Positions 13,541 to 24,600 of a DNA stretch of 64,000 bases are shown here, piece after piece. The stretch is taken from positions 105,001 to 169,000 of the forward strand of contig JABMCL010003885.1 in assembly GCA_018857735.1 (NCBI GenBank), read 5' to 3'. This DNA comes from Alviniconcha marisindica. Lineage: Eukaryota; Mollusca; Gastropoda; Provannidae. The position numbers and the translations under genes are program-made. The stretch's first letter is position 1; each line of letters starts with the position of its first letter. The notes below the pieces were generated by a model. That model did not search any database. It saw only the letters and a program-made list of their open reading frames with translations, and was not told the DNA's origin.

Positions 13541-14278
13541 TGAGTGCGCTCTTAGCCGAATGGCCGATTGAGTGCCGCGTTGCACGTCCGCTTGGCTGAA
13601 GGTTATGGCGTATTAACTGTGACGGGCTGGATGGATCGGGGTTGCGTCATGCCAGGCCCACTGCTGCAGACGGGTCGAGCTGAACCCCCGTGTTGACAAC
13701 AGCGCTTGCCACCGAGTTTTTCCTCCCCATCTGCTGCCTGCTACAAATACTCGCTGCCCGTCACCTGGCCACTCTACAATAACCTGTCGGGGCACGCTGA
13801 CATTTGAACAATCAAAGAGGGATAAAAGCTGTTCGCATCGTGTGTTTGACGTGGGGACCGAGAGAAGAGCGTTTGATTTGGGGAAGGACGTGACAGGGCC
13901 ATCGTCAGTCGGACGAACGTTGGAACTGTCTCCGGCGAAGGCAACGTTGGGAGATTCAGTTCTACGGGACGAAGCGCATATGGACTTTTCCGAGTGCCTA
14001 GGTACCATGCTTGAACTAAACCTAACTGTTGGGTTTAGTGCTAATTCTGCCCAGAAATAAAGTGACATCAGTGAAAGAGTCTGTTAAGTATCACCCATGT
14101 ACTGACTTAGCAGTGCCCCCCACACGTGGCCCCTACACCGCCCCACCCACCCCCACCCCCACACACAAAGAGCGCGTGCGCACGTCTATGCCTTGACTTC
14201 TCTCATGATATGCCCACCCATGCAGGGTGGTATTTGCAGTGCCGGCAGTAATTCGCCAAAATGTCAACACACCACACA

Positions 14279-14279
<1 letters not shown>
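13541..14279. other. Single-copy stretch, no gene assigned
   Basis: A 151-codon minus-strand frame (13613-14068) is open through non-repetitive sequence of mixed composition. I recognise no domain in it, and neither border looks clearly like a splice site. It is reported as unassigned sequence, not as a gene. Confidence 0.35.
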
Positions 14280-14351
<72 letters not shown>

Positions 14352-14367
14352 CCCCCAAAACACTGAC

Positions 14368-14440
<73 letters not shown>

Positions 14441-14472
14441 TCACTCACTCACTCACTCACTCACTCACTCAC
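14280..14472. repeat. Two (CA)n arrays and (CTCA)n
   Basis: CA runs of about 34 units each at 14281-14350 and 14371-14436, then about nine ACTC units. Confidence 0.95.
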
Positions 14473-14788
14473 AAACACGAATTAGCGTGATCATTTGCAG
14501 TGATTCGGCAAAATGTAAAACCAACAAGGAAAAAACCCATGCGGGTGGTAATTTGCAGTGCCTGCGGTGTTTTGCCCAGTCGTAAAAATATATATAGAAA
14601 TAAAAGTAAAAACATAATAGCAAAACACCGAACCGCACCCCCATTTAAGTGCATGTTAAATGCAAGAGCATCCGATGGCAATGGGCTTCAGAATTTCCCA
14701 CAGGGCTAAGCCGGGAAATGAGGCGCTTCAGAGCTGAGCCAACAAAGTCACGGCGGCATGGGCGAGCTAGCTCGCTGACAGGCATGTA

Positions 14789-15166
14789 CTGGATTGTTTG
14801 CCTTCTCTTGTGGTTGCAGGTCGCCGTCAGACCCCAGTCAGAGGTACATCACTGGATTGTTTGCCTTCTCTTGTGGTTGCAGGTCGCCGTCAGACCCCAG
14901 CCAGAGGTACATCACTGGATTGTTTGCCTTCTCTTGTGGTTGCAGGTCGCCGTCAGACCCCTGTCAGAGGTACATCACTGGATTGTTTGCCTTCTCTTTT
15001 GGTTGCAGGTCGCCGTCAGACCCCAGTCAGAGGTACATCACTGGATTGTTTGCCTTCTCTTGTGGTTGCAGGTCGCCGTCAGACCCCTGTCAGAGGTACA
15101 TCACTGGATTGTTTGCCTTCTCTTTTGGTTGCAGGTCGCCGTCAGACCCCAGTCAGAGGTACATCA
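14789..15166 (+). repeat. IMMP2L: 63-bp array duplicating the intron end and exon start of IMMP2L (six 3' splice sites)
   Basis: The unit is the last 31 bp of the intron plus the first 32 bp of the exon, repeated in tandem. Acceptor AG dinucleotides fall at 14818, 14881, 14944, 15007, 15070 and 15133, exactly 63 bp apart. Each follows a pyrimidine-rich CTTCTC segment and GGTTGCAG. The exon piece stops one base into the catalytic-lysine codon, so only the last copy makes RYIKR; the others read RYITG. The whole array is open in the protease frame. Using the first acceptor would therefore add five 21-residue repeats without a frameshift. Copies 3-4 and 5-6 share the same pair of variants, suggesting growth by a two-unit step. 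Confidence 0.9.
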
Positions 15167-16813
15167 AGAGAATAGTGGCTCTCGAGGGGGACACTGTCAA
15201 GTAAGTCGTCCTGTTGGAATACTTCGTCATCATCATCATCATCAGTCATCATCATCCCATCATCATCATCACCTTTTGTATAATAATAGTATCCAACATT
15301 TTGAAGACTCGGTCTGACGCTTTTACTGCATGCAGGGTTATTTTGTTCTTTCTGTGAAAAGAACTAAACTCCACCTAACTCTGACATGGACTTTAGGATT
15401 TCAACGTAATAATAATAATAATAATGTACATTTATCATGCGATCGTCAACGCCCTGAGCGCTCACATGATACATATTAACCTAAATATGATATTCTATAC
15501 ACATGCATGCGTGTTTGTGTGTGTGTGTGTGTTTTGTTGTTGTTGTTGTTTTATACGTGTACACACACGTGGGACCGCGGCCGTCTATAGTCTCATCCGA
15601 AGGACGTTTTGTAGAGTGCGCAGGATTTGACTCCGGAGAAACCTCGGGGCGGCCGCCAAGCCTAGCTAGCGCGTAACGGTCAGCCATCCATGTGGTGCCC
15701 TTTTCTTTCTTGGTGCTTTACGTCCACGGAGGCGAGATGGCCTATTAGGGACGGGGACAGTGGGAAGGGGCCGACAGAGTGAAGGCTCGACCGCGGAAAC
15801 CGCCCGAAAAAACAGGAGAGACCGTGGACCGCCGCCAGAACAATGGAAGTGTTAGGGCGGTGTCCCCTCGCCATTGCCCAGCGACTTGTGCACTCTGCAA
15901 TTGCTGTTTCAACTGCTGTGCTTGGCCAGAGTCACAAAGACAATGTCCGTGCACTGCTGTTGACGAACAACTTGGACAACTCAAGCAAAGGAAGTCCAGC
16001 TTTCTTAGCCCAGCTCCACCTCCCTACGCATGATCTCTCTGGGCTAAGTTGAGGGTCCAGCTACACCTCCCTCCTCTAAGATCTCTTGATCTTTTGATCT
16101 CGCCTGGAACCCCTGCGTGGGGTGGTGCCCACGCTCGGTCGGGCTTTTAACCTTTGGCTTTCCGGAAGAGTGCTCTCGCTTCTTCGCCACCCATTCTCCA
16201 CTGACGAAGATGCTTGCGATCTCCCTAAGATTAGTTGGTGGTGGTGAAAAGAAATGGGACACGAAGGAAGGAAATGACTCATTTTAGACAGAGATGAGTG
16301 GAGTGGATGATGAACCGTGTAGTCCTACGTGAAGCAAAGCAACTTAATTCGTTCATTTTCCTGATGTGTCACGTGGCATTCGGTGCTGCCGATTGGAAAT
16401 CTTGCCACTTCCTGTTTGGGATAGGGTCGTTCGTACTCACCCCCCCCCAACCCTCCGCCCATCGCACTCCCCCCCCCCCCACCCCTCTTGAAATCCTGGT
16501 ACTTCCAATTGAGTGATCCATTGTACCCCCCCCAAACCCCGCTTGAAATCCTGCCACTTTCTGTTCCAATGAGATAGGGTCTATTGTAAACCCACCCACC
16601 CCTCCGAAATCCTGCCAATTTCTACTCGAGATTAGGTCCACTGTCCCACTCCCTCCCCCCCCCCCCCCCCCTTTAAACCCTGCCACTTCTGTTCGATTGA
16701 GGTAGGAAGTCCGTTAACCTCCCCCCCGCTCCCCACCCCCCCCCCCGAACCCCACCCCCATTTAAAATCCTACCACTTCCTATTTGAGAAAGGTAGGGTT
16801 CCCCCCCCCACCA

Positions 16814-16848
<35 letters not shown>

Positions 16849-17100
16849 ACACATTTACTTCGACATTTTCGTCACTGCGTCACTATTTCACCGTTTATCT
16901 TTGCACTTCCGTCTGGTTTATCACCCGCGGCCAGTGCATTTCCGCTGAGTGCACGGCGGCAACAGTGCGCAGACATGAATAATTATGTGTGCTCTTCCAT
17001 CCACCCGGCAACCACGGTGACAGTGGGCACACACACACACACACGCACGCACGCACGCACGCGCACGCACCGCACACACTGACACACACGCACGAACGCA

Positions 17101-17132
<32 letters not shown>

Positions 17133-17168
17133 CGCACACACTGACACGCACACACTGACACGCACGCA

Positions 17169-17251
<83 letters not shown>

Positions 17252-17408
17252 CACTACAACTTTGAATCCAAGGCAAAAACAACAACAGACATGAATAATT
17301 ATGTGTGCTCTTCCATCCACCCGGCAACCACGGTGACAGTGGGCACACACACACACCACGCACGCACGCACGCACGCACCGACACGCACGCACGAACGCA
17401 CGCACGCA

Positions 17409-17458
<50 letters not shown>

Positions 17459-18350
17459 ACACGCACGCACGCACGCACACACACACACGCACACACACAC
17501 ACTACACTACAACTTTGAATCCAAGGCAAAAAAACAAACAAACAAAAAAGGACCAAATCTCACGCGAGCGCGTTTCTCGTGCAAATCACAAACGGCATAA
17601 TTGATTTGTGTTCGTATACATGTACTACTACTATACCGCTGCTTGCTCGGGATTTCTACACAAGCAGCGCCGCCTGGCCGTGGTGTTGGGGGCCGGCCTT
17701 CGCGTGACGGGAACACGACTCCGACACGTCCCCCTGTGCCCCGTGGCACACTTTCTCATGACCGCCCCGCCAAACAGAGGTGGCGCGCACGTTTTGGGAC
17801 CGGGATGCAATTTTCATAGTGTTGTCAATGCAAGATTCAGCAGGTGCGTTGATTGCGCGAGGCGAGCGGCGAGGGTTAGCTGGTGCGTGTGCGTGCGTGT
17901 GTGTGTGTGTGTAGTGTTTTCGGGTAGTGTTGCGTTGCACGTGCTGCGGCGGCGGTCAGGCGTAGCGCGGGGTTGCCGTCGGTCGGTGTGACTGAGTCCT
18001 AACAATGCCTTTGTCGTGTTTTGTACGGACCCTCGCTGCTGCTTCAGCGGCGTGATCGACACATGTGGCCTGAGCGTAAGGTCACGACTGGTTGAGACTG
18101 AGACTGAGACGCGGTACCATGAACATCTTCACTGTCTGATCGGTGTGACGCGTCCTCCATCTTGATGAGGGGTTTGCGGTTATTGGTTTAGTTGTCAGGC
18201 CAGTCCCGACGTTAGTGCTGTTCTCAGTAGTTTTGGGGGTGCCTTGCACCCGCCGAAAAAGGGGTACCTGGGAGAGGGAGAGGGAGGACGGAGGGAAAGA
18301 GGGAAGGTATGACTGTAAAAGGGTGTGTGTAGTGGGGGGGGGGTACATGC

Positions 18351-18389
<39 letters not shown>

Positions 18390-18913
18390 GTCAGTGTTGG
18401 GTTGTCGTCGTTCAGCCGAAGATTGTAGGCACAACTTGCACTATTATGACATTATTTTGCGTTTTCTTACGCTGTTTTACTCAAACTTGCATAAGCTGCA
18501 TATATAGGAATAGGCAAGCCATTTTGTGCCTTGCAAACAATGTGGCTATAACATTTATTACGCGTGCCTGTGTCTTCTCAGAACACTGAACAGAGGGAAG
18601 TGGGTGGTGGTCCCGACTGGTCACTGCTGGGTGGAGGGCGACCACCATGGACGTAGCGTGGACAGCAACGTCTTCGGACCTGTACGTTTACCCGCATTCA
18701 TCACCTCTGCAGACACTTGACATTTTGTAATGTGTCATATCTGGTCTGAAACCTTCAGCCCTGTCTCTCTTTTGTCATGATTTTGTTGGTGGTGGTGGTT
18801 GTGTGTGTGTGTGTTTTTTTTTTTTGGGGGGTGGTGGTTGTTTTTGTTGTTGTTGTTGTTGTTTTTTCCTTCTGTTTCTTTCTCCCTCCCTCCCTCCCCC
18901 CTTCTTCTTCTTC

Positions 18914-18990
<77 letters not shown>

Positions 18991-19510
18991 CGCTGCTGCT
19001 GTTTGACCTTCTGACAGTAGGTCTCCACAGAACCATGTTTTAACAGCCAAGACCAACGAGGCCACGTGTGTCTCTGAAACCCACTACACTTTACTCGTCA
19101 TTGGGGGGGGAGGAGAGAGAGATTAATAATAAAAATCAAAGTTTGTTAAAGAGAGAGGGGGGGGGAGAGAAACAGTATTTTCGCAGATATAGGGATTGAC
19201 TACACAAACCATGACAGATTTCAGTGCCATTACGCACCTGAACATCACAGGCAGCTCAGCCAGAACACCCTGACACGCGCGTTCCTCGTGAGCGCTGACT
19301 GCTCAGTCCCTCAAATCACGCGCCACGCGGAACGCATACAATTTGTAGTTTCAGTGTTTGCTTGCCTGCTTGTGTGTGCAGATTTCTACAGGACTGATCA
19401 CGGGCAAGGCCACCTACATCGTGTGGCCGCCCCACCGCTGGGGCCGCCTGGAGGTGCAGCCGCCAGGCACGGAGAGGGTCTACCAGTCCAAGGCCTGCTT
19501 TGGTCAGTGA
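14820..19510 (+). CDS. IMMP2L: Mitochondrial inner membrane protease subunit 2 (last three coding exons)
   Basis: IMMP2L is a type I signal-peptidase-like serine protease of the mitochondrial inner membrane that trims intermembrane-space sorting signals. Three coding exons are visible: 15135-15200 (earlier acceptors from 14820 are possible, see the array entry), 18582-18681 and 19382-19510, ending in TGA. Splicing gives about 97 residues. Phases agree across both introns (phase 2 after 15200, phase 0 after 18681), with donors GTAAGT and GTACGT. The first exon encodes [12 protein letters not shown], matching the region that carries the catalytic lysine of the Ser/Lys dyad. The second encodes [11 protein letters not shown] and SVDSNVFGP, the conserved signal-peptidase box E. 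The third encodes [12 protein letters not shown], the family's C-terminal WPP motif. I could not find the N-terminal exons with the catalytic serine in 1-14,800. They are probably upstream of the window, as introns of this gene are huge in vertebrates. Confidence 0.9.
15700..15775. mobile_element. Dispersed-repeat fragment
   Basis: The words GGTGCTTTACGTCC and CCTATTAGGGACGGGGAC resemble GTTGCTTAATGTCC and ACATATTAGGGAC at 42090-42135. The two sites look like diverged copies of one interspersed family. The class is unknown. Confidence 0.35.
16390..16835. repeat. Degenerate 55-80-bp C-rich repeat
   Basis: About six units, each holding a word like AATCCTGCCACTTCCTGTT followed by GATAGGG or GTAGG and a C-rich run. 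Unit length varies through the C runs. Confidence 0.7.
16970..17520. repeat. Tandem duplication of a CA-array block (two copies)
   Basis: A block begins with GACATGAATAATTATGTGTG at 16973, carries compound CACG/CA arrays and ends with ACTACAACTTTGAATCCAAG. It is repeated from 17289. The single-copy flanks of the two copies look identical by eye, so the duplication is recent. The internal arrays differ in length. Confidence 0.85.
18918..18985. repeat. (CT)n microsatellite
   Basis: About 33 CT units in the last IMMP2L intron, preceded by (TTC)n and followed by a T run. Confidence 0.95.
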
Positions 19511-19588
19511 CCCCGGGCGCCAGCACGCTAGTCCAGCCGTCTGTATCAACAGTACTGTCTGCTTCCCCGCCGCCACTGATGGACCATT

Positions 19589-20810
19589 TTGTCTGCCGTT
19601 GACCATCGTGGCCACTGGGCGTGGTGGTGTACGTGGGTCTTTTTGTGTCTACAGTTGACCGTCTTGGCCACCGGGCGTGGTGGTGTACGTGGGTCTTTTT
19701 GTGTCTACAGTTGACCGTCTTGGCCACCAGACGTTGTAGTGTGGGTCGTTGGGCCACCAGGCGTTGTTGTGTGGGTCGTTTGTCCACCAGGCGTTGTGGT
19801 GTGGGTCGTTTTGTGCCTACAGTTGACCGTCTTGGCCACCAGGCGTTGTTGTAGTGTGGGTCGTTTGGCCACCAGGCGTTGTAGTGTGGGTCGTTTTGTG
19901 TCTACAGTTGACCGTCTTGGCCACCAGGCGTGGTGGTGTACATGGGTCACTTTCTGTCTACGGTTGACCGTCCCAACCAAGCGTGGTGGTGTGGGTCATT
20001 TGGTATTTACAGTTGACCGTCTTGATCACCAAGTATGATGGGGTGGATCATTTGGTATTTACAGTTGAACGTCTTGACCACCAAGTATGATGGTGTGGGT
20101 CATTTCGTATTTACAGTTGACCATATTGACCACCAGGCGTGGTGGTGTGGGTCATTTGGTATTTACAGTTGACCGTCTTGACCACCAAGTATGGTGGTGT
20201 GGGTCATTTGGTATTTACAGTTGACTGTCTTGACCACCAAGTATAGTGGTGTTGGTCTTTTGGTATTTACAGTTGACCGTCTTGGCCACCAGGTGCCAAC
20301 ATACACGGGGAGGTGTTTGTGGGTCATTTTGTGTCTACAGTTTACTGTCTTGACGACCAGACATGGTGGTGTGGATCATTTTGTCTACAGTAACAGTTGG
20401 CCGTCTATATGTGTCAGCTGGTATGCGTAATGATGTGGATCATTTTGTCAACAGCTATAGTTGACTGCATCTTAGCCGCATCACAGTTGGTGATGTGGAT
20501 CATTCTGTCTCCAGTTGACTGTCCTGGCCACCAGGTATAATAATAATGGATCACTTTGTCAGCAAATGGTTGATTGGCTGTGTCTTGGCCACCAAGCATG
20601 ATAATAGTTATGGATCATTTTGACAGCAAACAGTTGACTGGCTGTGACAGGTCTTGGCCACCATGCAAGATGATGTGGATCATTATTTTTGTTAACAAAC
20701 AGTTGACTGGTCTTGGCCACCATGCAAAATGGTGTGGATCATTATTTTTGTTAACAAACAGTTGGCTGGTCTTGGTCACCATGCAAAATGATGTGGATCA
20801 TCTTGTCCAG
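19589..20810. repeat. Degenerate minisatellite downstream of the IMMP2L stop codon
   Basis: Units of about 56 bp, with some shortened to about 33 bp, contain CAGTTGACCGTCTTGGCCACC. They begin roughly 80 bp after the stop codon. Early copies (to about 19,990) read CAGGCGTGGTGG. Later copies read CAAGTATGGTGG or CATGCAAAATG, so the internal CpG is lost. The array probably lies in the 3'UTR. Confidence 0.85.
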
Positions 20811-21059
20811 TCTTCTCATCAGAAGCAAGATCTGTGACTGTTTCTATGGGTAATCCTGGTGATGGGTAGTGGTTTTCACATTTCATTTTGCTGCGTTAAT
20901 CTCTTAATGTGCCATTTTAATTCTCACCGGGATCATTGTAATTGCTGGATGAGTGAAGGCACTGCGGCAGAATGACAGAAATAAAATTCTGTGTTCTGGC
21001 TGTACATGTAGCTGCAGAGAATGGCTGTTGCTCGGATCATTTGGATGGCTCTGACCACT

Positions 21060-21530
21060 TGAAGTTTGTGAGCTCTCAACCTTTGTGCTGAATCCTGCCA
21101 TGTGAGCTCTCAACCATTGTGCTGAATCCTGCCATGTGAGCTCTCAACCATTGTGCTGAATCCTGCCACTGAGCTTCACCCTGAAGAAGACAGCTAGACA
21201 GCAAGATGACTTTACTTCAGTCTGCACAGACTCCAGTTTTATGTCCAGATGTTCCACAAAGAGCGTCAGCCTGCAGAAGACAGCTAGACAGCAAGATGAC
21301 TTTACTTCAGTCTGCACAGACCCAGTTTTATGTCCAGATGTTCCACAAAGAGCGTCACCCTGCAGAAGACAGATAGCAACATGGCTTTACCTCATGCACA
21401 GACTCCCGTTTTATGTCCAGATGTTCCCAAAAGAACAGAAGATAGACAGCAAGATGACTTTACCTCATTCTACTCAGATTCAAGTTTACGTCAAAAGATT
21501 CTCAAAAGAGATTTCACCCAGATTTGTTGT
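21060..21530. repeat. Two small tandem repeats (34 bp and about 90 bp)
   Basis: A 34-bp unit with GTGAGCTCTCAACC occurs three times at 21067-21170. A unit of about 90 bp with AAGACAGCTAGACAGCAAG and TGTCCAGATGTTCC occurs three to four times at 21185-21510. Confidence 0.8.
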
Positions 21531-21604
21531 AAATGGTAGTTGGTAGAAAATGAATGAGACAGCTTGGTACTATAGCAATGAGATAATTTATGCACTTGAA
21601 TAAA

Positions 21605-24600
21605 CTGGTCCTGTCTTTCATCGTCTTCACCAAACAGATTGACTTTTTATCTTAACCTTGTGCCGCAGTACTTGTGAAAATGGACCCACTGTTAGGCAGA
21701 TGGCATTTCCTGGTCATCTGCATTTAGACTGGATCCGTTTTGGTAGGTACCATGGCTTAAGTTGATGACAAAATGTTCAAGCACTTGGTGGAACAGAAGG
21801 AGGTTCAGTTGTAGATGAAGGAAGCAGTCTGAGTCCATTCAATTGGATTAAATTGAATCAGAATGCACAATGTCCAATCTCAGTGGACTCTTTTGCATTG
21901 ACACTTTGGTGAGCATGCAGTCCCTTTGTCACACAACTTCAGCTCATTTTCTGGTCTTCCTTCTGTTTTCTTTCCTTTTCTGTACCATCGTCAGCATGAG
22001 AGTGATTTTTGCTGCGGAAATGTCACAGAGCCATTTCATCAACTTGAAATCAGGGAATGCTTCTGAAGGCCAGTGTGTCCTGAATAATTCACTAATGTAT
22101 AAGAACCTCCATGACATGTAACTGGCTGTTATTATGTAATGTTGGGTGACAAGCATTGATTCTGATACTGCACAGGCGCTGGGATGGCAAAATGAAAACA
22201 AAACACCCCAGGAATCCGAGCGAAAAGAGCTGGCATTGTTTTGCAATGAAACACTACAAATGAACATCGTACAAATACTGGTAATATTTGTGGTTACCAC
22301 CAGGTGCTTCTGAGTGGGAAACTACATCCGTGCCAGGGCTTTGACCACTGCACGTAAGCTGCCCACCTCCCTTGTTATGGAACATTGTCAGTGCCATGCA
22401 AGTGAAACTGGACGGCCAAGACGGCCAAACTGGCGTGAAGCCAGAAAGACAACTTCAGAAAGACAAGACAGACATGTTACAGAATAATTCATTGTCAGTG
22501 ATTTTTATTTCACTGCAAGCAGAAGCATTCTGTCGCTGCGCCCTCAACTGAAACCGGATACTTAGCATGTTCTTTGTGGTGGTCAATGTGTTCCTATGAA
22601 GAGGGCAGTGTCTTAGAAGGGTTACATCCCTTTGTGGCAAAACTACCCCCCTGCATTAGGCAGTATTTTACAGTATATAGTGAAGAAGGAATGCACGTGT
22701 AGACTAGACCATGTTCATCCATACTGGTATTAAGAGGGAGTGGTGGTGTTGCTGTCCAATGGTCAGCTTCATTCTGGCAGTTTGAGAATGAGGAATTTTG
22801 CTAAACTGGTTGCCCCATGACTTCCTGGTTTGGAAATATTCAGTTATTTTCACCTTTGCATTTAGCTGTGAAGAATGACATGTATACATGTTGTTTTCAA
22901 GATCATTTGATTTTTGGCATGAGCCATTTTGGCCAAGCAGTAAGGTGCTAGGCTGTTGAGCAGATGGACATCAGTTTGATTCTGCTTAGGTTCTCTTTTT
23001 TCATCAAACATTGTGGTTTGTGGACACTGTCTTGTGACTTTGTCCCCACACCCACAGCCCCACCCCACCCTCCCCAAATTATTGAAACACTAAAATGGCT
23101 CACACCACTGCCCATCTTAATGCAGAATGATTCTGGTGATGAAGGTGTAGTATGAGGTATAGTTCCCCCTTCCTCCCATCTCCTTGGATACCGGTCCCAG
23201 CCAGTATCTCTTCAGAGACAGTTCACCTGGCACTAAGCAAGTCTAACCAAGAGAGAGAGAGATAGCGTTTCAATACCACCAATGATCTTTTGGTGGTATT
23301 GAAAATGGTCTTGAATAAATGAACCATAATTTATATTGCGCATAAAAAAAACTTCTGCACACGAGTATTCCTGTTCACAGAACAGACTTCAAACAGGTCA
23401 AACATTTTTTTTCTTCTTTTTTTCTTCTTCTTCTTGAAGTATATTTAAATTTTGATAGATTGATTTACCTTGACAAACAGTTTTAAAAATGAGAATATAT
23501 ATTTTTCTTTGTATTGATATATTTAGACTTTTGTTCAAAGTTCTGCTAAATATATTATAAGTTTCAGGGGAGTACATTTACTGGAACTGTTATATATGCA
23601 AATGTGAAAATGAGAGGTTGAAGTCAAATTCAGTCCTAGCTAAGTGAACCTTCCATGACGTGTGTACCCTCTTCTCACAAACCTGCAACATAACAGTTTG
23701 AACATGTGTCACAAAAGAAGAGAAATGTACATTAATAAATAGCTTGCCCTGTTTGTGTTTTCATTTTCATTCATCTTCTGCTCTCTTTTTTTGGGTGGGT
23801 GGGTGGGGGGGGGGGGGGGGGGGGTCATTTGTTTTGTTGTTTTGAATGAGATGACATTTTATATTCAAGAAACAGCTACAAATTGTCAAAGGCTAATGCT
23901 TTGACAAAGGCTTACTACAGGAATGGAAATGATTTGGAAAGACAGACCTTTGTGATGTAGCCCAGAAACTGTCTGTAGTAATCCTTTTACTGACAAAAAG
24001 AACACCTGTGACATAATTCAAGGTGGTGCCAACAGCGTCACTGCTGAGAAAGAATGGACAATCATTACAGCCAAACAGAGAACTAGGAAGAGTTTGGATG
24101 AAACACAACTGATCATCAGTATATATTCACTGCAATTTTTGGCACTTGCAGGCAATGTAAATGAAATGTTCTGTTTTATCCGAGTACTACTTCTCAGTGT
24201 TCAACCAATACATTGTAGTGGGAAAACTTCTTCTTTTCCTGAACATTTTAGTCCAAAAAAGCACGGATGCTCTGCTAGTCCAGTCATGATGACATTTTGT
24301 GTCGTATTTTTGGTTTGTTTTTTGGTATCACACACAGTTCAAGTTTAGTTGTAACTGTGTCCATTTGTTCAGGAAGTCTATGTGTCTGTCAGTATTGCAT
24401 ATCAGGCATTTCTTCTCCTTTGGTGTACTGCATCATATTAATGTACAACAAAGTGTGGAACTGCATGAGTTCCACATTCAGTCTTCCAGTGTGTGTTCAT
24501 TGTATATTGTTCTGCAGGATGAAAGGATGGGGTGGGGCACTACAACGCAGTTGCGTTGTTACTGGTGACAGGTACAGGTACTGCACACTCGCATTGTAAA

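Larger units (their letters stand above)
15201..18581 (+). other. IMMP2L intron with (CAT)n, C-rich repeats and a duplicated CA block
   Basis: The intron begins GTAAGT and ends TCTTCTCAG. It contains (CAT)n at 15225-15270, a dispersed-repeat fragment near 15705-15770, C-rich degenerate repeats at 16390-16830 and a duplicated microsatellite block at 16970-17520. It also has a CpG-rich single-copy stretch at 17560-18060 and (GT)n at 18355-18387. No other exon was recognised. Confidence 0.7.
19511..21604 (+). other. IMMP2L: Probable IMMP2L 3'UTR
   Basis: No exon or gene begins here. AATAAA occurs at 20980-20985 and 21599-21604 on the plus strand. The second is followed by a GT/T-rich segment typical of a cleavage region. 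The extent is inferred; transcript data would settle it. Confidence 0.35.

Noticed and set aside
13613..14068. 151-codon minus-strand open frame in single-copy sequence
   Set aside because: No recognised family and no clear start or splice sites. The length is possible by chance at this base composition. Kept only as unassigned sequence; a translated search would decide.
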